DNA of 64,000 nucleotides from assembly GCF_002498315.1 (NCBI RefSeq), contig NZ_DAGX01000007.1, positions 186,001 through 250,000 on the forward strand, read 5' to 3'. The notes beneath the pieces are model-generated. The model ran no database searches. It was not told the DNA's origin and worked only from the letters and a program-made list of their open reading frames with translations. Below, one piece after another: positions 34,452-41,933 of the stretch (within the stretch, counting starts at the first letter, position 1; every line of letters begins with the position of its first letter). The position numbers were made by a program, and so were the translations under genes. The DNA comes from Methanofollis sp. UBA420. Its GTDB lineage: Archaea; Halobacteriota; Methanomicrobia; Methanomicrobiales; Methanofollaceae.

Positions 34452-35609
34452 GTGTGCGATACTGTGGACGACTGCCGTGTGTTGAGAAAGTTCTTTGCTC
34501 CTGAGTTTGTTTTTGGAGAAGGGGCGATGCGCCTTGCCGGTCGGTACGCACTGAACTTCGGCATCAGGCATATCCTGCTCGTCACCGATCCGTTTGTCCG
34601 CACCATGCCGTGGTTCGAGGAGATATGCACGGGCCTCGACGACGCGGCGATCGCATGGACTCTGTACTCCGACGTCTCCTCGAACCCACGGTCGGGCGAG
34701 GTGATGGCCGGCGCCGGCGTCTATGCCGACGCCGGGTGCCGGGGGATCCTGGCCGTGGGCGGGGGAAGCGCAATAGACTGCGCCAAAGGGATCGGGGTCG
34801 TATCCTCCAACCAGGACCATATCCTGACATTCGAGGGCGTGGACCGCGTGCCGCTACCGGGCCCGCCCCTCATCTGCGTCCCGACGACGGCAGGCAGTGC
34901 CGCCGACGTCTCCCAGTTTGCGATCATCACCGACGAGCGTGCACGGCGGAAGGCGGCCATCATCAGCAAGGCTGTTGTCCCCGACATCTCTCTTCTCGAC
35001 CCTCTCCCCCTTGTCACCCAGCCGCGGGAGGTGACGGTCGCCTCGGGTATGGACACCCTGAGCCACGCGATCGAGGCCTATGTCTCGAACGCGAGTTCTG
35101 CCATGACCGACCTTCATGCCCGCACTGCGGTCGACCTCGTCGTCCGGTCTCTCCCTGTCGCTGCCGCTCGCCCTGCCGACCTCGACGCACGCTCCATGAC
35201 GATGCTCGCATCCCTTCATGCAGGACTTGCCTTCTCCAATGCAAGCGTCGGGGCGGTCCACGCCATGGCCCATGCCGTCGGCAGCCTTCACGACTTCTCC
35301 CACGGCCTTGCAAACGCACTCCTCCTTGAGCACGTCGTCGCCTACAACTATCCTGCGGCCGCGGACCGGTACGGGGACATCGAGAGGATCATGGGGCCTT
35401 CCGGCGAGGGCGACACGCACACACTTTCTGAACGTATCCACGAATTCAGGTCTTCGCTCGGCATCCGCGGCACCCTCCGCGAGACAGGCGCCACGCTCGC
35501 CGAGATACCTCTTCTGGCCAGGAGGGCGATGGCCGACCCCTGCATGGTGACCAACCCGAGGCGGCCGAAAGAAGACGAGATCGCGGAGGTCTATGAAGCA
35601 GCCTTCTGA
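34452..35609 (+). CDS. Iron-containing alcohol dehydrogenase
   Basis: The 385-residue protein of the group III alcohol dehydrogenase family uses NAD(P) and Fe2+ to interconvert alcohols and aldehydes. The nucleotide-binding motif GGGSAIDCAKGIG (about residues 98-110) and metal-binding blocks DTLSHAIEAY (about 200) and HAMAHAVGSLHDFSHG (about 275) are clear. GTG 34452 is the first available start; a nearby GTG (34464) is also plausible. It may allow use of secondary alcohols or aldehydes. It overlaps the PAS gene by 17 nt. Confidence 0.92.
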   Translation: MCDTVDDCRVLRKFFAPEFVFGEGAMRLAGRYALNFGIRHILLVTDPFVRTMPWFEEICTGLDDAAIAWTLYSDVSSNPRSGEVMAGAGVYADAGCRGILAVGGGSAIDCAKGIGVVSSNQDHILTFEGVDRVPLPGPPLICVPTTAGSAADVSQFAIITDERARRKAAIISKAVVPDISLLDPLPLVTQPREVTVASGMDTLSHAIEAYVSNASSAMTDLHARTAVDLVVRSLPVAAARPADLDARSMTMLASLHAGLAFSNASVGAVHAMAHAVGSLHDFSHGLANALLLEHVVAYNYPAAADRYGDIERIMGPSGEGDTHTLSERIHEFRSSLGIRGTLRETGATLAEIPLLARRAMADPCMVTNPRRPKEDEIAEVYEAAF

Positions 35610-36753
35610 ACCCGGCGACTGGGACGACCTGCGAGACCGGATCATCGGGTTTGGCGAGACGTCCATTCATAAAAGTTATTATCCCGAACTCCAGAAGCAG
35701 ATGGCCGACCTTGAGCGTTTCCGGGCCCTTCTCGACGAAAGTCACGATGCGGTCTATCTCATCGACGTGCGGTCGGGCGTGGTGGTCGACGCGAACCGCC
35801 CGGCCTGGGATCACTTCGGGTACCTGCAGGCGGGCGTCGTCGGCAGACCTTTTATCGACCTGATCGTCCCCTCGGAGCGCCCTCGTTTCCTCCCCTTCAT
35901 CGCTGGCTCCGCGAGGGACCGGGACGCCCTGCACACGATCGTGCTCTCCCTCCGGAAGGCGATCGGCGGGACCGTGCCGGTGGAGGCGACGCTACATGCC
36001 GTCCATTTTGGAGACGAATTCTACATCGTCGCCGTTGCCCGGGACATCACCGGGAGACGGGAGGCCGAGAAAGACCTCAGGATCAAGGAGAGTGCTATCA
36101 GGTCTTCTTCGGACGGTATTCTGATCGTGGACCCGGACGGCGGAGTGATCTATGCGAACGAAGCCTTCGGACGGATGTTCGGCTTTTCCGATGCCGCCGA
36201 CCTGAAGGGCACCAGGATCGAGGGTCTCCTTGAGATGAGCGACGGGGGGCCGGGGATGTGGCAGGCACTCTGGACCAGCCAGGCGTTCCGGACGGAGACG
36301 AAGGCCCGGAGGCGGGAGGGAACGGTCTTCGACCTCCGGGTCTCCGGGTCCGCGGTGCCCGACGACGACGGCCGGCCCCTCTGCCTGATGTTCGTCTGCC
36401 AGGACATCACCGGCCTGAAGGCGATGGAGGAGATGAGGCGCCGGGCCTATGAACAGCTCGAGCAGAACATCGAGCAGTTTGCCGTTCTCGGCGACCATAT
36501 CAGAAACCCTCTCCAGGTGATCGTCGGTCTTGCCTGCATGATCGACGACCCTGTCGCCGCGAAGATCGTGGAGCAATGCACCCGGGTCAATGGCATCATC
36601 ACCGAACTCGACCGGGGCTGGGTGATGTCGGAAAATGTGCGGCAATATCTCCGGAGACGGGAGGGGATCGATCTCCAGGCCGGTGCCGGTCGTTCGCGTT
36701 TCTCCTATCATAAAGCCCATATCCCTTCCCCCCCCATAGGTACAGGATTGTAC
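35593..36753 (+). CDS. PAS-domain sensor with HisKA-like helix, open into aspS
   Basis: This 387-codon segment encodes two PAS domains (LLDESHDAVYLIDVRSGVVV at about 46-65; SSSDGILIVDPDGGVIYANE at about 172-191). A dimerisation-like helix follows with an H-box (LGDHIRNPLQVIVGL, about 301-315). There is no ATPase domain, so it is not a complete kinase. No stop occurs before the aspS ATG: the frame runs on to 38043 as an 816-residue open frame. The last 30 codons before 36754 do not look like protein-coding sequence. An 8-C tract at 36728-36735 decides the frame; see findings. Confidence 0.65.
36706..36750 (+). promoter_or_regulatory. Putative aspS promoter inside the PAS-aspS junction
   Basis: A TATA-like TATCATAAAG (36706-36715), then a C-rich tract and a small palindrome GTACAGGATTGTAC just before the ATG, look like an intergenic promoter region. 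This argues that aspS has its own start even though the reading frame is open through it. Confidence 0.45.
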
Positions 36754-38043
36754 ATGCGTACTCCCATCAACGAGGTAACTCCCGAAACAGGGCGTGCCGA
36801 GGTTGCCGGCTGGGTCCACGAGATCCGGGACCTTGGCGGGCTCACCTTCTTCCTGATCCGCGACCGGACCGGGATCATCCAGGTCACTGTCGTCAAGAAG
36901 AAGGCATCCGAAGCCGTTCTCCAGGCCGCGAAGGCTGTCTCCCGCGAATCGATCGTCCGCGTCAGCGGGACCGTGAAGCCGATCGAGAAGGCGCCGGGCG
37001 GCCGCGAGCTCACCCCCGAGACCTTTGAGATCGTCTCCCCCTGCGAGAGCCCCCTGCCCCTCGACGTCGTCGAGAAGGTGCCGGCCGACCTCGACACCAG
37101 GCTCGACGCCCGGTTCCTCGACGTGCGGAAGCCCAGGGTCGCCGCGATCTTCAAGATCAGGAGCGCGGTCACCGCCGCCACCTACGAGTTCTTCTCGAAG
37201 CGCGGCTATTACAATATCACCTCCCCGAAGGTCGTCGCAGCGGCGACCGAGGGCGGCACAGAACTCTTCCCGATCGCCTACTTCGAGAAGGAGGCCTTCC
37301 TCAACCAGAGCCCGCAGCTCTACAAGCAGATGATGATGGCCGCCGGTTTCGAGAAGGTCTTCGAGATCGGGCCGATCTTCAGGGCCGAGGAGCACAACAC
37401 GGTCAGGCACCTCAACGAGGCGACGTCCATCGATGTCGAGGTTTCGTTCGCCGACCACAACGACGTCATGAAGGTCCTGGAAGACCTTGTCTCCCACCAG
37501 TACGCCACCGTCGCGGAAACCTGCTCCGACGCTCTCGCCGACCTCGGCGTCGAGTTCGAGGTCCCGAAGGCGCCTTTCCCCCGCATCCCGTACGCCGATG
37601 CGATCGATATCGCGGCAAAGAAGATCGACGAACCGATCGCCTACGGCGACGACCTCTCCACACCGTCTGAGAGGGCGATCGGCGAGGAGATGGGCGAGCA
37701 CTACTTCATCGTGGACTGGCCGAGTGCGATCAGGCCGTACTACGCGATGCCGTACGAGGACGACCCGTCCATCTGCAAGGCCTTCGACATGATGCACCCG
37801 CGTATGGAACTCTCTTCGGGCGCCCAGCGCGTCCACCAGTACGACCTCCTGGTCGACCAGATCAAGGCAAAAGGATTAAGCCCGGAGAGCTTCGAGTTCT
37901 ATCTCCAGCCCTTCAGGTACGGCATGCCACCCCACGCAGGTTGGGGCATGGGCATGGAGCGGCTGATCATGACGATGCTCGGTCTCCAGAACATCAGAGA
38001 GGCCGTTCTCTTCCCGCGTGATAGGCACAGAGTCGTCCCATGA
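36754..38043 (+). CDS. aspS: Aspartyl-tRNA synthetase (archaeal type, probably Asp/Asn non-discriminating)
   Basis: From ATG 36754 (MRTPINEVTPETGRAEVAGW) the product has 429 residues, the standard archaeal AspRS length. An N-terminal OB-fold (VHEIRDLGGLTFFLIRDRTG) precedes the class II core with motif 2 (FEIGPIFRAEEHNTVRHLNE, about residues 204-223) and motif 3 (GWGMGMERLIMTMLGLQNIR, near the end). Many archaea lack AsnRS and use this enzyme with GatCAB. The stop overlaps the methionine synthase ATG by 4 nt. Confidence 0.94.
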   Translation: MRTPINEVTPETGRAEVAGWVHEIRDLGGLTFFLIRDRTGIIQVTVVKKKASEAVLQAAKAVSRESIVRVSGTVKPIEKAPGGRELTPETFEIVSPCESPLPLDVVEKVPADLDTRLDARFLDVRKPRVAAIFKIRSAVTAATYEFFSKRGYYNITSPKVVAAATEGGTELFPIAYFEKEAFLNQSPQLYKQMMMAAGFEKVFEIGPIFRAEEHNTVRHLNEATSIDVEVSFADHNDVMKVLEDLVSHQYATVAETCSDALADLGVEFEVPKAPFPRIPYADAIDIAAKKIDEPIAYGDDLSTPSERAIGEEMGEHYFIVDWPSAIRPYYAMPYEDDPSICKAFDMMHPRMELSSGAQRVHQYDLLVDQIKAKGLSPESFEFYLQPFRYGMPPHAGWGMGMERLIMTMLGLQNIREAVLFPRDRHRVVP

Positions 38044-38936
38044 ACTTTATCTCGAAGGTCCTGCCGACCACGGTCGTCGGGAGTTACCCGGTCGTCAAGG
38101 CCGGGGGGCTCCGCTCTCTCCTCGACCCCCTGCACGGGGCTGTCGAGACAGCGGTTGCCGACCAGGTCCGCGCCGGCGTCGATATCATCTCGGACGGCCA
38201 GGTGCGGGGCGACATGATCACGGCGTTCGTCTCCCGTCTGCCCGGCATCAGGGGACAGAGCGTCATCGGCAGGATCGAGCCCCCTGACAAACCCCTCACC
38301 GTCGCGGACACGAAGTATGCCCTCTCGAAGCACCCGAAGGTGAAGGGGATCATCACCGGCCCCTCGACACTGGCCCATGGCCTGCGGATCGAGACGCCGG
38401 CGTACAGGGGGCGGGACGAGGTGGTTCTGGACCTTGCGCAGGCCCTTGCCACGGAGGCGCGGGCCCTCCAGGCCGCCGGCGTGACGATGATCCAGATCGA
38501 CGAACCGATCTTTTCCACCGGCGCCGCCGACCTTGGCGTCGGCAGGCAGGCGGTGGACCTGATCACCTCGGTGCTCCGCATCCCTTCCTGCCTCCATGTC
38601 TGCGGGAACCTCGAGAGTGCGATCGACGACATCCTGAAGATCCAGGTCTCTGTCCTCGACTTCGAGTTCTCCGAGAACAGGGAGAACCTCGAAATCCTCT
38701 CGACGAAGGACCTGAAAGGGAGGCCGGTCGGCTACGGCTGCGTCGCCTCCGCCGATCCCGGCGTCGAGAGCATGGAAGCGATCGAGAAGAGGATCGAACG
38801 GGGTATCGACGTCTTCGGCGCCGAGAACATGCTCATCGACCCCGACTGCGGCCTCCGGATGCTTGAGAGAGATGTGGCCTACGAGAAACTCTCCGCGATG
38901 GTGAAGGCCGCCGCGGTCCTCAGGGCCGAATACTGA
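38040..38936 (+). CDS. metE: Core-MetE type methionine synthase
   Basis: The 298-residue protein matches the C-terminal catalytic barrel of cobalamin-independent MetE but lacks its N-terminal half, as in methanogens. The archaeal enzyme transfers a methyl group from a corrinoid protein or methylcobalamin to homocysteine. Motifs include TTVVGSYPVVKAGGLRSLLD, GVDIISDGQVRGDM and zinc-site blocks LHVCGN and DPDCGLRML. The ATG overlaps the aspS stop (ATGA). A T7 tract follows the stop at about 38940. Confidence 0.9.
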   Translation: MNFISKVLPTTVVGSYPVVKAGGLRSLLDPLHGAVETAVADQVRAGVDIISDGQVRGDMITAFVSRLPGIRGQSVIGRIEPPDKPLTVADTKYALSKHPKVKGIITGPSTLAHGLRIETPAYRGRDEVVLDLAQALATEARALQAAGVTMIQIDEPIFSTGAADLGVGRQAVDLITSVLRIPSCLHVCGNLESAIDDILKIQVSVLDFEFSENRENLEILSTKDLKGRPVGYGCVASADPGVESMEAIEKRIERGIDVFGAENMLIDPDCGLRMLERDVAYEKLSAMVKAAAVLRAEY

Positions 38937-39051
38937 TTCACTTTTTTTCTGATCCGGGATCTCCATAAACTTTTAGCGAAGATCTAGTGGGCCTCTCGCC
39001 TCACTCCAATCGTATCTCCTTAAAATAGGGGATTGATGACAATCCTCTCTT

Positions 39052-39535
39052 CAGGATCTCCTGTTCGCTCTTCCCGGGACCAATCGCAAGTGGGGGTCTG
39101 GGGGCAACGAGCGATAGCGAGTTCGAGAATACAGGGAATCGAAGATTCCCGGTGAAGGAAAATGCTCTGCATTTTCCGTGAAATGTAGGTTTTCGAGGTG
39201 CCCCTGGTTCAGATTGTGGGGAAGGCGGTTGATCGGTGTATCGCGCCGGGGGACTACGCCGAAAATCAAAGATTTTCTTGAACTCGCTATCGCTCGTTGC
39301 CCCCGGCCCTCGAAGACTTCGTCTTCTCGAACTCGCTGATGCTCGTTCCCCGCTCAGGATAGGCGGGTATATGGCAACCTCCCTCCTCTGGATGTCCTGT
39401 TCGCTCTTCCCGGGACCAATCTTTAGGTTGGGGGACCGGGGGGCTACCGCCCCCCCGGTTCAGGTTATGGGGAAGGCGGTTGATCTGCACCTTCTCCGGA
39501 GGATTGCCGCCCCCGGAACACCCTCCTCCGGGTCT
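39052..39535. repeat. Intergenic repeat element, copy 4 (two tandem units)
   Basis: Two related units lie head to tail. CTCCTGTTCGCTCTTCCCGG with GACCAATC follows at about 39058 and recurs at about 39396. GGTTCAGATTGTGGGGAAGG with CGGTTGATC at about 39206 recurs with one change at about 39457. In between are hairpins (GGGAATCGAAGATTCCC, GGAAAATGCTCTGCATTTTCC, GAAGACTTCGTCTTC) and an inverted pair GGGGGCAACGAGCGATAGCG / CGCTATCGCTCGTTGCCCCC. No coding frame is supported. The block fills the 38937-39579 gap. Confidence 0.7.
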
Positions 39536-39579
39536 GCAAAAATCTCTCAGAAAAAAGTATCGTGAGCGATTGAAAAAGA

Positions 39580-40173
39580 TCAGACGACTCTCTTTGTCGT
39601 CGAGAGTTCGAGTCCATCGGCGGTGATATTGTATGGGACGAGTTGCCTGGGGAGTTCTACCCCGACCATCTTGAAGACGCCGAGCATCCTTTCCACCTCG
39701 GAGCCCTCGATTCCCTGTTTGAGTTCGATGTAGCCGTCAACCGACCTGATCAGCTTGTTCTCGTCTGCCTTCCGGTGGATGCCGAGGTACATGATGAGCG
39801 CCACGTTCGCCCCCTCCGCCACCTTCTCCCGCAGCCCGCGGGTCACGAGGTCGACGGCATCGTCGATGCCGTGCCTGAGGATGATGCTTGAGAGAGAGTC
39901 GATGACGATCCGCTGGCCGTGCATATGTGCGGGGTACTGGTCGGGCGGTATCTCCCGCGCGTCGGTCATCCCCTCCTCGATCTTCCCGTCGAGCATCAGG
40001 TATGTCCCCTCCTCGGGGTTGTCAGGGTCTCCCTTCCAGAACTGACGGGCGAAAAGGTCGAGTCCATTTGTGGGTGTGCCTGCGACGATGATCACCGTTC
40101 CCTTCGGTATCCCCCCCTCCAGAACCAGGTCGAGACCGACAAGACCGGTTGAACGCTGCTTTTCCCTGTCCAA
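39580..40173 (-). CDS. KaiC/RadA-like ATPase-fold protein with degenerate P-loop
   Basis: The 197-residue product begins STGLVGLDLVLEGGIPKGTV, the standard KaiC/GvpD/RecA-superfamily entry. Where a Walker A (GxxGxGKT) is expected it has VAGTPTNGLDLFARQFW, with no lysine. The Walker B-like RIVIDSLSSIIL (about residues 88-99) is retained. It therefore probably keeps the fold but not normal ATP hydrolysis. Related small proteins in methanogens often act with regulators or motility systems. It stands alone between a repeat block and an acyl-CoA ligase gene. Confidence 0.8.
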   Translation of the reverse strand: MDREKQRSTGLVGLDLVLEGGIPKGTVIIVAGTPTNGLDLFARQFWKGDPDNPEEGTYLMLDGKIEEGMTDAREIPPDQYPAHMHGQRIVIDSLSSIILRHGIDDAVDLVTRGLREKVAEGANVALIMYLGIHRKADENKLIRSVDGYIELKQGIEGSEVERMLGVFKMVGVELPRQLVPYNITADGLELSTTKRVV

Positions 40174-40278
40174 TATACTCTCCGGCAGATCACATGGATA
40201 TCTGCGTACATAAACCTTCCCAAAGGTTCAAATTGGCATCCTTGATATAAACGGGACGAAAATAAGGTGTCCGGGGGG

Positions 40279-41832
40279 TCAGTTCCCCGATGATGCGGGA
40301 TACATTTCCCTGAGAGTCCGCCTGAGGAGTTTCCAGCCGCTCACCCGGGGGAGGTGGTCGAGGACGACCATGTCGCGGGGCACCTTGTAGCCGGCAAGTC
40401 TCTCCTGGCAGTAGATCGTCAGGTCGTCGAGCGTCATCCCCTCTCCGGGGTTGAAGACGACGGCCGCCACCGGGATCTCGCCCCGCCTCTCGTCCGGCCT
40501 CGCGAAGATCGCGACGTCGGCGACCTTCGGGTGCTCGACGATGACGTTCTCCACCTCTGTCGGGTAGATCTTCCAGCCAGACATGATGATCATGTCCTTC
40601 TTCCGGTCGGTGACGAAGAGGACGCCGTCTTCGTCAAGGTAGCCGAGGTCGCCGGTCAGGAACCAGCCTTCCGGGAGGAAGGCCCGCTCCGTCGCCTCGG
40701 GCATGCCCCAGTAGCCCTTCGCGACCGCCGGCCCCCGCAGGGCGACCTCGCCGACCTCGCCGGCAGGGAGGTCGCGGCCGGGGTCGTCCGCGGCGACGAT
40801 CCTCGCCTCGGCATACCCGACCGGCGCCCCGACGCTCAGGTACCCCTTGTGAAGAGAGTAGTGGGCCGGGATGACCGCGGTCGCCGACCCGACGACGATC
40901 GTCTCGGAGAGGCCGTAGGCGTTCACCACCGGGATGCCGAAACGCCTGTCGAACTCTGCCCATATCACCGGCAGGAGGGGCCCTCCGCCGGAGATGATGC
41001 ACCTGACCTGCTTCAGCGCCTCCTCTGTCCCGGGTTTCGAGCGGATGAGGGTGTGGATCACCGGCGGCATTGCCGAGAGCACCGTCACCCGGTGTTCGGC
41101 CGCGAGGCGCACGTACGCCTCCGGGTCGTAGCGGTCCATGCAGACACAGGTTCCTCCGGCCTTCAGGACGGAGAGCCCCCAGGAGAGGCCGACATGGCCC
41201 ATCGGGTAGATGCCGAGGTAGACGTCCCCTTCCCGCAGGTCGAGGACCTCGCGCTCTGTCGCAAGGGCGGACATCCAGTTGCCCTGGGTGAGCATCGCCC
41301 CTTTCGGGCGCCCGGTCGTCCCCGAGGTGTACTGGAGCTGGCAGAGGTCGTCGAAGGAGCAGTCGACCGCCCTCTCCAGGGGGTCAGCGCGGAGGAGGTC
41401 GTCCCATGCCGTCTCGCCCTCTCCCGCGGCGCCGACGATGCAGACGTGGTCGAGGTCAGGGCAGTCGTCCCTGACCGCCCGCACGGTGGGAGCGCCGGCG
41501 GTGTCGGTGATCACGGCCGCGGCCCCGGAGTCGGCGAGGGCGTACCTCACCTCGTCTGCATGATAGACCGCGTTCGTCGGGACGGCGACGGCGCCGATCC
41601 GCCAGATCGCAAGGTACGAGAGGAGATATTCGGGCGAAGTGTCGAGGTAGATACAGACACGGTCGCCTTTTTTTATGCCGAGAGCGGAGAGGCCGCCGGC
41701 AAGGCGGCAGGCGGCCTCCCGCATCTCCCTGAAGGTGTACGTCCGGCCGTCCTTCGCAAAGATAAAGGCGGGGCCGGAACAGTACCGGGCGTTTACATCA
41801 AGAAATGTGGTGATATTTGGCATTCGTGGCAC
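40279..41832 (-). CDS. AMP-forming acyl-CoA synthetase
   Basis: The 517-residue ANL-superfamily ligase activates a carboxylic acid as acyl-AMP and passes it to CoA. The P-loop-like motif YTSGTTGRPKGAML (about residues 166-179), NAYGLSETIVVG (about 310), and TGDLGYLDEDGVLFVTDRKK with the hinge and C-terminal KVPRDMVVLDHLPRVSGWKL are all present. Overall it looks like a medium/long-chain fatty acyl-CoA or aryl-CoA ligase; substrate cannot be fixed. It is monocistronic, about 100 nt from cdc48. Confidence 0.9.
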   Translation of the reverse strand: MPRMPNITTFLDVNARYCSGPAFIFAKDGRTYTFREMREAACRLAGGLSALGIKKGDRVCIYLDTSPEYLLSYLAIWRIGAVAVPTNAVYHADEVRYALADSGAAAVITDTAGAPTVRAVRDDCPDLDHVCIVGAAGEGETAWDDLLRADPLERAVDCSFDDLCQLQYTSGTTGRPKGAMLTQGNWMSALATEREVLDLREGDVYLGIYPMGHVGLSWGLSVLKAGGTCVCMDRYDPEAYVRLAAEHRVTVLSAMPPVIHTLIRSKPGTEEALKQVRCIISGGGPLLPVIWAEFDRRFGIPVVNAYGLSETIVVGSATAVIPAHYSLHKGYLSVGAPVGYAEARIVAADDPGRDLPAGEVGEVALRGPAVAKGYWGMPEATERAFLPEGWFLTGDLGYLDEDGVLFVTDRKKDMIIMSGWKIYPTEVENVIVEHPKVADVAIFARPDERRGEIPVAAVVFNPGEGMTLDDLTIYCQERLAGYKVPRDMVVLDHLPRVSGWKLLRRTLREMYPASSGN

Positions 41833-41933
41833 CTGATATCCATATAATTGCTTCGATGAATATGTATGTGCATTCTCCTATATATGCGGGCCCATTGGGG
41901 GCCGTCGCCGAAAAAAAGGTGGTGTAGGTTTCC

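Noticed and set aside
35992..37836. A minus-strand open frame of 614 codons opposite the PAS/aspS region
   Set aside because: It is an antisense artefact of codon bias with no recognisable domain; AspRS motifs on the plus strand are unequivocal.
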